Positions 9,567 to 17,969 of a stretch of DNA of 64,000 bases are shown in pieces. The notes below the pieces were generated by a model that saw nothing but the letters and a program-made list of their open reading frames with translations, was not told the origin of the DNA and searched no databases. The stretch comes from Arthrobacter pascens (GTDB taxonomy: Bacteria; Actinomycetota; Actinomycetes; Actinomycetales; Micrococcaceae), in NCBI RefSeq assembly GCF_030816475.1, contig NZ_JAUSXF010000001.1, positions 1,488,001 through 1,552,000 of the forward strand. The letters are read 5' to 3'. Within the stretch, counting starts at the first letter, position 1. Each line of letters begins with the position of its first letter. The position numbers and the translations under genes are program-made.

Positions 9567-9674
9567 GCGGCACCCATATCCAACTCCGTCCGACTACGCG
9601 AAAAGCGTACGACGGCGGATGCCAGTTTCCATTGTAGCGTCGGGCCGGGGGCTTCCCGTCAGCCCGACCTGCGA

Positions 9675-10160
<486 letters not shown>

Positions 10161-10246
10161 TGTTTGTCTCCTTGTAGCGGGCCGGACACACCATTTTAGT
10201 AACAGCACCGGGCCGGTGCGAATCGGCACTTGGCTATACTGCTGAT

Positions 10247-10711
10247 ATGCCTGATATGGATCGCTGGCCCACGGGGCGCCTCTTGTCCACTGCGGCCCGT
10301 CTCGTTGAACACTCATGGAACGAAAAGCTGGGAGCCATTGGGCTGACCCATGCCGGTGTGATCGCCATTGAAGTTCTTGCGGCGCAGGGGCCCATGACCC
10401 AGGCACAACTGGCCCAGTATGTCCGCGTCCAGGCCCAGACCATGGGTAAAACCTTGAGCCGGTTGGAAAGCCATGGCCATATTGCCCGCGTCCGGAGCAC
10501 ATCCGATCGCCGCAGCCACGTTGTTTCGCTGACTGAACGCGGCAAAGAGGCAGCAGCCGCTGCCGTGGAGATGGAACGTTCGGTGCTTGCCGCTGCTTCC
10601 ATCGACCCGGACGTACTTCGACAGGAACTCCAGGCTGTGGTCAGGGAGCTGGCGCACCAGTTCGCCTCGCCGGTCACCAGGGCCCTGGTAGACGAGGCAC
10701 CATTGGCGTGA
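10247..10711 (+). CDS. MarR family transcriptional regulator
   Basis: The 154-residue winged-helix protein has a helix-turn-helix in GPMTQAQLAQYVRVQAQTMGKTLSRLESHGHI and the wing ARVRSTSDRRSHVVSLTERG with the family's DxRxxxVxLT pattern. It is divergent from the PrxQ gene. A -10-like TATACT (10235-10240) ends 6 nt before the ATG and there is no ribosome-binding site, so the mRNA is probably leaderless. A second in-frame ATG follows at 10256. The ligand and targets are unknown. The neighbouring peroxiredoxin and its own promoter in the shared gap are the obvious candidates, although I see no clear palindrome there. Confidence 0.88.
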   Translation: MPDMDRWPTGRLLSTAARLVEHSWNEKLGAIGLTHAGVIAIEVLAAQGPMTQAQLAQYVRVQAQTMGKTLSRLESHGHIARVRSTSDRRSHVVSLTERGKEAAAAAVEMERSVLAAASIDPDVLRQELQAVVRELAHQFASPVTRALVDEAPLA

Positions 10712-10713
10712 AG

Positions 10714-11238
10714 TCAGGCTCCACTGATTGCACGGAACGCTGAAGCGTAGCGGTCATTAGTGGATGGTGCGAGCTTGCCGCTGACGCGCAACAGGGTGGC
10801 ACCCTTCAGGTAGTGCCATTCGGTCCCGAACACGGGGCTCGCCTTTTTCAGGACCTCCTGAATGTCAGCAGACCGTTCCCGGGCGTCAGCTGCGTTGGCG
10901 AACACCTCCACAACGGCGCCGGCATCGATTCCGGTCCTCCCTTCGGCGGCACCGGCGTCCGTGATCCAGGCAGCGGAGAGGTAGTGGCCCGGCCGGCCCA
11001 GCATCCTGCTAGTGTCCAGGTCTTCGGTAAGTGTTGTGACCGCTGTGATGGTCGGGACCCTGGCCTTCAGCTCAAACGCGATTTCGGTAGCGTCCACGGA
11101 CGGTGCCGGAGCAGGTGTGGCGCTCGCGGTTGCGTAAGGTGCCGTGCCGGGAGCGGAAGAGGGTGCCGGGGGGATCACGGGCGAGCATGCAGTCAGCACA
11201 ATCGCCGCTGCCCCAAGGCAAACAACGCGTGTACCCAT
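10714..11238 (-). CDS. Putative lipoprotein of unknown function
   Basis: This 174-residue protein has a short signal peptide (MGTRVVCLGAAAIVLTAC) with lipobox LTAC, Cys at residue 18, and then a Pro/Ala/Ser/Thr-rich linker to about residue 50. The rest is a small mixed alpha/beta domain containing GRPGHYLSAAWITDAGAAEG and VEVFANAADARERSADIQ, which resembles sequences in actinobacterial lipoproteins without assigned roles. It converges on the MarR-type gene with only 2 bp between stops. I do not recognise a catalytic motif. Confidence 0.72.
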   Translation of the reverse strand: MGTRVVCLGAAAIVLTACSPVIPPAPSSAPGTAPYATASATPAPAPSVDATEIAFELKARVPTITAVTTLTEDLDTSRMLGRPGHYLSAAWITDAGAAEGRTGIDAGAVVEVFANAADARERSADIQEVLKKASPVFGTEWHYLKGATLLRVSGKLAPSTNDRYASAFRAISGA

Positions 11239-11289
11239 AAACCTGATTCTAGGGGTCGAAAGACCTGGCCTGCCCCACCTGGGAAGCTG

Positions 11290-12801
11290 TCAGCCGAGGT
11301 GCACGGCAGTCCAGGAGACAGGCGGCAGGGTGATCCCGAGGAAGCCGTCCCGGACAGCTACGGTCTTGTTCTTCGTAAGGCCCACCCGGTCAGGCTGGTC
11401 GAGGGTGTTCTTCGCATACACGTCCGCATCGGACAGGGTCTGGGCGTCCAAGACTATGCTGCCCTTCAGGGCTGTCACATCTACCGTGACGTCGGCTTCT
11501 TCCGTTTGGGAGCGGTTGACCAGAAAGACGGCAGTGGTGCCGGTGGCGGCGTCGAACGTGGCAACGGCATCTATCAGCGGGACCTCACCGTAGACGTCGG
11601 TGGTATAGGCCTCGGCTTCCAGCCTGACGTCAAGGGCGTTCCCCTTGGCAAACCTGGACGTCAGGGCGAAGGGGAAGAACGTGGTCTGCCTCCAGGCGGG
11701 ACCGCCGGGTTCGGTCATGATGGGGGCGATCACATTGACCAGCTGGGCAAGGGAGGCGGAGGTAACGCGGTCGGCGTGCTTGAGCAGTGAGATCAGCAGG
11801 TTGCCAACCACGACGGCGTCCGCGACCGAGTAGGCATCCTCCAGAAGGCGGGGAGCAGTGGGCCAGTTGTCGATTCCCGCGATTTTGTCCACCTTCTCGA
11901 ACCGCTCGTTGTACCAGACGTTCCACTCGTCAAAGGAGACGTTTATGGTTTTTGTGCTGCCGTTGACGGCCTTGACGTGGTCCGCCGTCGCAACCACTGA
12001 TTCGATGAACCGGTCCATGTTGGATGCGGAGGCCAGGAAGGAGGCCAGGTCCCCGTTCTTCTCCTCGTAGTAGGCGTGGCAGGAAATGTAGTCCACGTCG
12101 TCGTACGTGTGGGTCAGGACCACCCGCTCCCATTCCCCGAAGGTGGGCATCTGTGCGTTGGAGGAGCCGCAGACCACCAGTTCGACAGACGGGTCAAGCT
12201 GCCTCATGGCCTTTGCCGTTTGGGAGGCGAGTTTGCCGTAATCCTCGGCGGAGCGGTGCCCCAGCTGCCAGGGGCCGTCCATTTCGTTACCGAGGCACCA
12301 CATTTTGATGCGGAATGGCTCGTCACGGCCATTTGCTACTCGTCGCTCGGACAGGTCTGTTCCAGAACGGATGTTTGTATATTCCAGAAGGTCGAGGGCT
12401 TCCTCGGTGCCCCGCGTGCCGAGGTTCACAGCGAGCATTAGCTCGCTGCCTACTTTCTCCAGCCAGGAGCTGAATTCGTGCAGGCCCACTTCGTTTGACT
12501 CAGTGGAGTGCCAGGCCAGGTCCAGCCGACGGGGGCGCTGGTCCCGTGGACCTACGCTGTCCTCCCAGCGGAAGCCGGAGACGAAGTTTCCTCCGGGGTA
12601 GCGGATGGCAGAAACGCCCAGTTCCCTGACGAGCTCGATAACGTCCGTGCGGAATCCGGAGGCGTCTGCATTGGGGTGGCCGGGTTCGTAGATGCCGTCG
12701 TAGACGCAGCGGCCCAGGTGTTCGATGAATGAGCCAAACAGGCGCGGATTGACGGGGCCGATGGAGAATTGCGGGTCGATGGTAAGGCGCGCGGAAACCA
12801 T
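11290..12801 (-). CDS. Alpha-L-arabinofuranosidase, GH51
   Basis: At 503 residues it has the usual length for the family. The N-terminus GPVNPRLFGSFIEHLGRCVYDGIYEPGHP is diagnostic of GH51. The acid/base Glu lies at about residue 173 in CLGNEMDGPW and the nucleophile Glu at about 291 in SFDEWNVWY. There is no signal peptide, so it should act in the cytoplasm on imported arabino-oligosaccharides, releasing terminal L-arabinose. It is the last gene of the operon headed by the sugar-binding protein, 58 bp after the second permease. The upstream LacI regulator probably controls it. I give no symbol because abfA-type names are used inconsistently. Confidence 0.94.
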   Translation of the reverse strand: MVSARLTIDPQFSIGPVNPRLFGSFIEHLGRCVYDGIYEPGHPNADASGFRTDVIELVRELGVSAIRYPGGNFVSGFRWEDSVGPRDQRPRRLDLAWHSTESNEVGLHEFSSWLEKVGSELMLAVNLGTRGTEEALDLLEYTNIRSGTDLSERRVANGRDEPFRIKMWCLGNEMDGPWQLGHRSAEDYGKLASQTAKAMRQLDPSVELVVCGSSNAQMPTFGEWERVVLTHTYDDVDYISCHAYYEEKNGDLASFLASASNMDRFIESVVATADHVKAVNGSTKTINVSFDEWNVWYNERFEKVDKIAGIDNWPTAPRLLEDAYSVADAVVVGNLLISLLKHADRVTSASLAQLVNVIAPIMTEPGGPAWRQTTFFPFALTSRFAKGNALDVRLEAEAYTTDVYGEVPLIDAVATFDAATGTTAVFLVNRSQTEEADVTVDVTALKGSIVLDAQTLSDADVYAKNTLDQPDRVGLTKNKTVAVRDGFLGITLPPVSWTAVHLG

Positions 12802-12859
12802 GGTGGTCCTTTAGGTAAGGGGCGGGTCGCTTGTCGGTGTCGTGCGTGTCGACGACGTA

Positions 12860-13780
12860 CTATTTGAGGCTTCCGAGGGACAGGCCACCCTGCCAGTACT
12901 TTTGCAGGGTCAGGAATGCCACGACCAGGGGGATGATGGAGACGAAGGAGCCGACGATGATAAGGCTCCACAGTGAATGGCCACCGCCGTTGTTTGATGA
13001 CGCCAGCTGAGACCAGAGGCCGATGCCGACGGTAAGCGGGTAGAGCTTTGCCGTGGACAGCATGGCCAGCGGCAGGAAGTAGTTGTTCCAGGTCCCGACG
13101 ACGGATAGCAGCAGAACGGTGACGAGTGCAGGCCGGAGCAGGGGCAGGGCCACCTGGAAGAAGGTGCGCAGCTCGCCGGCGCCGTCCACCCTGGCCGCAT
13201 CCAGCAGCTCGTCCGGTACGGCGTCAGCGGTGTAGACACGCATGAGGTAGACGCCGAAGGGGCTCAGCAGCGATGGCAGGATAACGGCCCAGACGGTGTC
13301 GGTCAGCTTGAGGTTGGAGAGCAGGATGAACGTGGGGATGACCAGGGCAGTCATGGGAACCATGACCGCGCCGAGGAGCAGGGCGAAGGTCAGGTCCCGT
13401 CCCGGAAACTTGTATTTGGCGAAGCCGTACCCGGCCAGGACCGAGATCGCGGTGGCACCAAGGCCGCCGCTAACGGCATAGAGCAGTGAATTGCCTAGCC
13501 ACCGCAAGTACTCCCCGCCGTTGTAGGTGAATAGGTCTTGGAGGTTGGCCACCAGGTTGAAGTTCTTGTCGAACCACATGGCGCCTGAGGAACCGGCAAA
13601 AAGCCCCTCAGCGTCCTTCGTGCTGGCCACGAAGAGCCACCAAATCGGAACCAGGAAATACAGCACCAGGACGCCCAGAAAGATGTGCGCCACGAGATTT
13701 CGACGCGGCTTTGGCCGTCTGGCGGGGGAGGCGAGGGGGGAACGGACGGTGGCGGGGGCAGAGGTCGTGGCTGCGCTCAT
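12860..13780 (-). CDS. Carbohydrate ABC transporter permease (second, MalG-like)
   Basis: The 306-residue membrane protein has about six hydrophobic segments. The binding-protein-dependent permease (EAA) loop is at YTADAVPDELLDAARVDGAGELRTFFQVALPLLRPAL. The N-terminal 30 residues are Ser/Pro/Arg-rich and cytoplasmic. With the upstream permease it forms the channel of a sugar importer, here probably for arabinosides given the GH51 gene that follows. Its start overlaps the stop of the upstream permease by 4 bp (ATGA), so translation is coupled. No ATPase gene is present; such importers commonly share an MsiK-type ATPase encoded elsewhere. Confidence 0.93.
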   Translation of the reverse strand: MSAATTSAPATVRSPLASPARRPKPRRNLVAHIFLGVLVLYFLVPIWWLFVASTKDAEGLFAGSSGAMWFDKNFNLVANLQDLFTYNGGEYLRWLGNSLLYAVSGGLGATAISVLAGYGFAKYKFPGRDLTFALLLGAVMVPMTALVIPTFILLSNLKLTDTVWAVILPSLLSPFGVYLMRVYTADAVPDELLDAARVDGAGELRTFFQVALPLLRPALVTVLLLSVVGTWNNYFLPLAMLSTAKLYPLTVGIGLWSQLASSNNGGGHSLWSLIIVGSFVSIIPLVVAFLTLQKYWQGGLSLGSLK

Positions 13781-14760
13781 GAGAGGGTGCTCCCTTTTTT
13801 CCGGGTGGCGAACATGAAGATATACACGGCGATGAAGACGACAATGCCGAGGGAAAAGGAAATGGCGGACGCATAGTTGAACTGGGCGTAGCCGAAGGCC
13901 AGGTTGAACGCGTAGATGTTCGGTGTGAAGTCCGGGGTGATGCTGCCGTTGGCGACCGGGCCCAGGATTTGTGGCTCCGAGAAGAACTGGAGGGTTCCGA
14001 TCAGGGCAAATATCAGGATCAGCACCAGCGCAGAGGACACCAGGGGGACCTTGATTCGGAAGGCAACCTGGCGGGTGGAGGCTCCGTCGATTTTTGCTGC
14101 CTCGTAAAGGGAAGGGTCAATTCCCTGGAGTGCCGCATAGATGATGATCATGTAGTAGCCGGCCCACTGCCAGGTCACCACGTTCAGCAGCCCGTAGAAG
14201 ACGTTGTCCTGGCTAAGAAGGAAGGGTGCTGAAGCATGGAAGAGGGAGAATAGCTGCTGCAGCGGCCCGAATGACGGGCTGTAGAGGAATCCCCACATGA
14301 GGGCACCTATGACTGCCGGCACCGCGTAGGGAAGGAAGATCATTAGCCGCGAGAACTTGGCGAGTTTGGTGGTCAGGTGGTCCAGGACCAGGGCGGCAGC
14401 CAAGGAAACCGCCATTTGTACCGGTATGAGAACCAAGGAAAAGCGGACGACGAACCAGACCCCGCTAAGGAACTGCGGGTCGGTGAATGCGTGCGCATAA
14501 TTCTCCAGCCCGCTGAACCGGGTACCTGTCGCCAGGCCCTTTGTGAAAAGGCTCAGGTAAAGGGCATAACCCAGGGGGGCGAGGAGGAAGGCGACGAAGA
14601 CCAGCGCGAAGGGGGCGATGAAGAGCCAACCCATCCGTGCCCGTCGTGACGCCATTGTCTTGTTGCGGGAACCCCTGCCTTCATTGCGTGCTGAGCGGCC
14701 CCGCACTTCCGGTGGAGCGTCTTGCGGCAAGGGTGTCACCGTTGACCCGTGAACTGCCAT
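13777..14760 (-). CDS. Carbohydrate ABC transporter permease (first, MalF-like)
   Basis: The 327-residue protein has a charged cytoplasmic N-terminus of about 45 residues and then around six membrane segments (first at MGWLFIAPFALVFVAFLLAP). The EAA loop reads LQGIDPSLYEAAKIDGASTRQVAFRIKVPLV, marking a CUT1-family sugar permease. I use ATG 14758-14760, preceded by AGGACAG; a start 48 bp further upstream is less likely because it falls close to the large hairpin. That hairpin separates this gene from the binding-protein gene and probably lowers its expression. Confidence 0.93.
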   Translation of the reverse strand: MAVHGSTVTPLPQDAPPEVRGRSARNEGRGSRNKTMASRRARMGWLFIAPFALVFVAFLLAPLGYALYLSLFTKGLATGTRFSGLENYAHAFTDPQFLSGVWFVVRFSLVLIPVQMAVSLAAALVLDHLTTKLAKFSRLMIFLPYAVPAVIGALMWGFLYSPSFGPLQQLFSLFHASAPFLLSQDNVFYGLLNVVTWQWAGYYMIIIYAALQGIDPSLYEAAKIDGASTRQVAFRIKVPLVSSALVLILIFALIGTLQFFSEPQILGPVANGSITPDFTPNIYAFNLAFGYAQFNYASAISFSLGIVVFIAVYIFMFATRKKGSTLS

Positions 14761-14790
14761 GATCTGTCCTGCGTCTTTCTGTCGGTCGAT

Positions 14791-14833
14791 CCGGCCCTGC
14801 TCCGCCAACGCCTGGCAGGCGGAGCAGGGCCGG
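14791..14833 (-). terminator. Strong intercistronic hairpin between binding-protein and permease genes
   Basis: CCGGCCCTGCTCCGCC (14791-14806) pairs without a mismatch with GGCGGAGCAGGGCCGG (14818-14833), giving a 16-bp GC-rich stem with an 11-nt loop. It starts 4 bp past the binding-protein gene's stop codon. Without a U-run it may act as a partial terminator or as a 3' mRNA stabiliser, so that the binding protein is made in excess over the permeases. Confidence 0.75.
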
Positions 14834-14837
14834 GCTG

Positions 14838-16187
14838 CTACTTGACTGTGAACCCCTGGCTCTTTGCGTAAGTCACCATGGTGTTCTGCAGCTCGGTGGC
14901 CGCCTGCTCTCCGCTGACTTCGCCTGAGTTGATCTTGACGGTCTCGGCTTGCAGCTGGGCGTAGTAGTAGACACTGAACGGGCTGTAGTTGAAGCCGTGG
15001 TAGGCGTTCTCGGCCGGAATGTAGATGTCCTTGTTGGCCGTTTGACCGTTGAAGAAGTCGACTTTGTTATTGATGAAGGCGTCCGACTTCAGCACATTCT
15101 GGTTGAGTGGAAAGATGGTCTGTGTTTTCCAGCCATCCGTGAGCGACGCATCGTCGGCGTAGAGGCCCTTGGCGACTTCGGCAGCCAGCTTCTTGTCGCT
15201 TGCCTGCGAGGTGACTGCGAAGGTTGAGCCGCCCCAGTTCACCGAGACGGGGTTGGCGGGATCCCACTGGGGGAGAGGCGCGACGGCGAATGTGCCCTTC
15301 TCCTGCCCCTTGCCGACTCCGGAGCCGGTCAGGTATCCCGGGGCCCACGCTGCGGAAATGTACGTGGCGTACTTACCGCCGACCATGCCGGAGATGTAGT
15401 CGGTGTTGAACTGGTCCTGAGTGTCGACCAGGCCCTTCTTCACCAGGCCGGCCCAGTAGTTCAACACGTCCTTCGCCGGCTGGCTGTCAAGGTTGATGGA
15501 AATGTTCTTTTGGTCCGCCAGGTCGTATGTAAAGGGAACGGCACCTTTTTGTGCCATCAGTGCGGTCAAAGCGGCGGGAACGTTGCTGCCAAGGTCACCA
15601 AAGGCCGGTCCGCCGGCGTCCTTGACCTTCTGGGCCGCCGTCTCATATTCGGCCCACGTCGTGGGCGGCTGAATGCCGTACTTGTCGAGCACGTCCTTGC
15701 GGTAAATCATTGCCATCGGGCCGCCGTCGACCGGTATGGCGTAGACGGAGTCCCCCTGGGAGACGTCCTTCCAGGAGCCCTCGCTGAAGTTCTTCTTCAC
15801 GTCGCCCGCGCCGAACGCGCTCAGGTCGACCAGTGCGTTCTGCAGTTCGAATCCCGTTAGCTGGTCCGCCTCGAGCATGATCACATCGGGTGCACCCTTG
15901 CCGGCCTGGATGGCGGTCTGGAACTTGGCATACTCGGGGGCTCCCTGGCCGGCCACAGTCCAGCAGACCTGCACGTCGGTGTGCGCGTTGTTGAAATTGT
16001 CCACAACCGTGGCCATGTTCGGGTACCACGCCCAAACTGAGACTTTCGGTGCATCGGCGTGGACGATCTTGTTTGTGCAATTGGTCGTGCCAGCGCCTTC
16101 GGAAGCGGCATCTCCTCCGGAGCAGGCCGAGAGGCTCGAAGCCAGGGCGACCGTCGACAATGCGGCCGCGATTGTTTTCTTGTTCAC
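14838..16187 (-). CDS. Sugar ABC transporter substrate-binding lipoprotein, family 1
   Basis: The 449-residue protein has a signal peptide ending in lipobox LSAC (Cys about residue 23) and is anchored outside the membrane. The SBP_bac_1 pattern is clear: VSVWAWYPNMATVVDNFNNAH at the start of the mature domain, QTAIQAGKGAPDVIMLEADQ in the middle, and VNWGGSTFAVTSQASDK later. The start is GTG 16185-16187 with AAGGGA upstream; the open frame continues 43 codons further but without a plausible leader. It is the first gene of the arabinoside importer operon and lies behind the LacI operator at 16320-16348. The sugar bound is inferred from the GH51 gene downstream. Confidence 0.92.
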   Translation of the reverse strand: MNKKTIAAALSTVALASSLSACSGGDAASEGAGTTNCTNKIVHADAPKVSVWAWYPNMATVVDNFNNAHTDVQVCWTVAGQGAPEYAKFQTAIQAGKGAPDVIMLEADQLTGFELQNALVDLSAFGAGDVKKNFSEGSWKDVSQGDSVYAIPVDGGPMAMIYRKDVLDKYGIQPPTTWAEYETAAQKVKDAGGPAFGDLGSNVPAALTALMAQKGAVPFTYDLADQKNISINLDSQPAKDVLNYWAGLVKKGLVDTQDQFNTDYISGMVGGKYATYISAAWAPGYLTGSGVGKGQEKGTFAVAPLPQWDPANPVSVNWGGSTFAVTSQASDKKLAAEVAKGLYADDASLTDGWKTQTIFPLNQNVLKSDAFINNKVDFFNGQTANKDIYIPAENAYHGFNYSPFSVYYYAQLQAETVKINSGEVSGEQAATELQNTMVTYAKSQGFTVK

Positions 16188-16319
16188 GTGGGTCCCTTCG
16201 GTGCTGCATTTACTGGACGTCATCGTCTGAAGCGAGTCTCCGCACCTGCCTGTCCAAAGGCGTGCTTGGACTGCCTGTTTAGGGGCTTTTGGTAGGATGT
16301 AGAGGAGGCTGCTCACTCA

Positions 16320-16348
16320 TTTACATCGATGTATGTAATCGATGTAAA
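16320..16348. promoter_or_regulatory. Large LacI-type operator upstream of the arabinoside operon
   Basis: TTTACATCGAT (16320-16330) and ATCGATGTAAA (16338-16348) form a perfect 11-bp inverted repeat around a 7-bp spacer. The left half also contains the perfect 12-bp palindrome TACATCGATGTA (16322-16333). It lies 133 bp before the binding-protein start and just behind the LacI gene, the expected place for the site of this local regulator. Confidence 0.75.
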
Positions 16349-16399
16349 CCATACTGATGGCAGGGCGTTGGCAAGTCAAGAGTTATTTTTAGGGTTGTT

Positions 16400-17416
16400 T
16401 CAGACGGCCCGAGCAGAGGATCCTCGGGGAATAATCCGGAAGGAGGATTCAAACTCCCGGGGTGGAATGTTTGCCCCTTCTCCATCGATCCGCTCCAAAA
16501 GCATCCGCACGGCGGTCTCAGCAATTTCCTGGCGTCCTGGGTCCACAGTGGAGAGTGCGGGCAGCGAGTATCGCGTCTCGTCAATATCATCGAATCCGAT
16601 GATGGCCACGTCGTCGGGAATCTTAAGGCCGGCATCCTGCATGACGCTCATGGCGCCGAGGGCGATCGAATCGTTAAAGGCCACCACGCCGTCAAAGGTG
16701 AGTCCCGACGCCAACACCCGCCGCATTGCCTGGGCTCCGTCAGATCTATGCCAGGCCTGGACATCGATGATCAGTTCCTCCCGGTAAGGTACTGCTGCGC
16801 GCTTCAACGCCCGGCGATACCCCTCAAGTCGCAGCCCGGCCGAGCCAATCACCTCGCCGGAGTGGGCTCCAAAGGCGAGGGGTTCTGTGCACCCGAGTTC
16901 AAGCAGATGTTCGGTTGCTGCTTGGGACGCCTCGATGTTCTGCATGGTTACGTGGTCTGCCGGGCCGTTGAAGATGCGTTCACCGAGCAACACGACAGGT
17001 GTCGGGATATCAATTAGTCCGGCGTCCTCCTGCCCAAGACCGAGCACGCTGTAGAGGATGCCGTCCACCATCCTCATCCGCGGTCCATGAAGGATTTGGA
17101 GCTCGCGTTCCCGCTCCCCGCCGCTTTGCTCGATGATGACCGCCTGCCCCCTCTGGGTGGCGGCAGTCATGACAGCGTCTGCGAGCTCGGCGAAGTATGC
17201 GTTTTTGAGGTCCGGGATGATGAGGCTGATCACGCCCGTCCGGCCGGAGCGGAGCCCCCGCGCCGAAAGGTTGGGTTGGTAGCCAAGGTCATCGATGGCC
17301 GACAGGACCCGGCTGCGTGTCTCCGCCTTGATGTTCGGGTGATCGTTGATCACATTGGACACCGTCTTGATTGACACGGCTGCCAGCTGGGCCACGTCAC
17401 GCATCGTGATCGCCAT
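16400..17416 (-). CDS. LacI family transcriptional regulator of the arabinoside locus
   Basis: The 338-residue protein has an N-terminal LacI helix-turn-helix, MRDVAQLAAVSIKTVSNVIND, then the hinge GYQPNLSARGLRSGRTGVISLIIPDL and a periplasmic-binding-like ligand domain with PDDVAIIGFDDI near the C-terminus. It would bind the TTACATCGAT-type palindrome before the transporter operon and release it on binding a sugar, presumably arabinose or an arabinoside. I chose ATG 17414-17416, with GAGAGGA upstream; the frame is open 83 codons further but the helix-turn-helix begins here. A half-operator TTACATCG lies 43 bp upstream of this start, suggesting autoregulation. Confidence 0.93.
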   Translation of the reverse strand: MAITMRDVAQLAAVSIKTVSNVINDHPNIKAETRSRVLSAIDDLGYQPNLSARGLRSGRTGVISLIIPDLKNAYFAELADAVMTAATQRGQAVIIEQSGGERERELQILHGPRMRMVDGILYSVLGLGQEDAGLIDIPTPVVLLGERIFNGPADHVTMQNIEASQAATEHLLELGCTEPLAFGAHSGEVIGSAGLRLEGYRRALKRAAVPYREELIIDVQAWHRSDGAQAMRRVLASGLTFDGVVAFNDSIALGAMSVMQDAGLKIPDDVAIIGFDDIDETRYSLPALSTVDPGRQEIAETAVRMLLERIDGEGANIPPREFESSFRIIPRGSSARAV

Positions 17417-17459
17417 TTCGTCCTCTCGTAAAGGCAGATAGCCGCCTCTCCTACAGAGA

Positions 17460-17467
17460 TTACATCG
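17460..17467. promoter_or_regulatory. Half-operator matching the LacI site
   Basis: TTACATCG repeats one arm of the palindrome at 16320-16348. It lies 43 bp upstream of the LacI start, as a weak autoregulatory site would. The other half (TTGGAACC) does not match, so the site is tentative. Confidence 0.4.
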
Positions 17468-17733
17468 TTGGAACCGAAGCTGGGCAGGCGGCCAAGTTGC
17501 TATGGGATAAACATCGGACCGAGGTGATAGGTGTCGCTGATCCCGACTCAGCCGGCAAATTCCTGCGGCAACCGATGAGTGAGGGCAATCATGGTCGCGG
17601 CGTGGCCGCCAGTTCCCAGCACCCCAAGGGAGTCCGGCATGACTTCCCGGCGCCGGAAGCGGCATTTCCGGTTGGCAGAATCTCAGTCCAATTGCCGCAT
17701 CACGGGGGGCAGGTCCGGAGTGCGGACAAAGTG

Positions 17734-17773
17734 AAACCCCGCCTTCATGGCCTCTGGCCAGAAGACGGGGTTT
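17734..17773 (-). terminator. Terminator of tRNA-Lys
   Basis: AAACCCCG-c-CTTC pairs with GAAG-a-CGGGGTTT around a loop that itself can fold (TGGCC/GGCCA). It starts 7 bp from the tRNA 3' end, and the minus-strand transcript continues CACTTTG. Confidence 0.7.
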
Positions 17774-17779
17774 CCGTGG

Positions 17780-17852
17780 TGCACCCCCCGGGACTTGAAC
17801 CCGGAACCCATTGATTAAGAGTCAATTGCTCTGCCAATTGAGCTAGAGGTGC
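17780..17852 (-). tRNA. tRNA-Lys (anticodon CUU)
   Basis: The 73-nt cloverleaf has acceptor GCACCTC pairing with GGGGTGC. The D-arm is GCTC-AATTGGCA-GAGC, the anticodon stem-loop ATTGA-CTCTTAA-TCAAT with anticodon CTT, and the T-arm CCGGG-TTCAAGT-CCCGG. The discriminator is A. CCA is not encoded. Confidence 0.96.
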
Positions 17853-17969
17853 ATCGTGTTTTTGATCTCCCGGGGCCTTTTTTCTTTCCCCGTTGATCTC
17901 CGCAACGACATGAAACTCTACACGAAGTTTCAGCCCAAGTGAAATCGACACCGAGCCGCAGCCGCGGCT

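Larger units (their letters stand above)
17417..17779. other. 363-bp intergenic region between the LacI gene and tRNA-Lys
   Basis: It holds the putative LacI promoter with a half-operator (17460-17467) and, at the far end, the tRNA-Lys terminator (17734-17773). The middle 240 bp contain no gene, RNA or repeat that I can support; a short open frame there runs into the tRNA and is rejected. Confidence 0.6.

Noticed and set aside
17497..17814. 105-codon open frame between the LacI gene and tRNA-Lys
   Set aside because: It ends inside the tRNA, has no ribosome-binding site and crosses the tRNA terminator.
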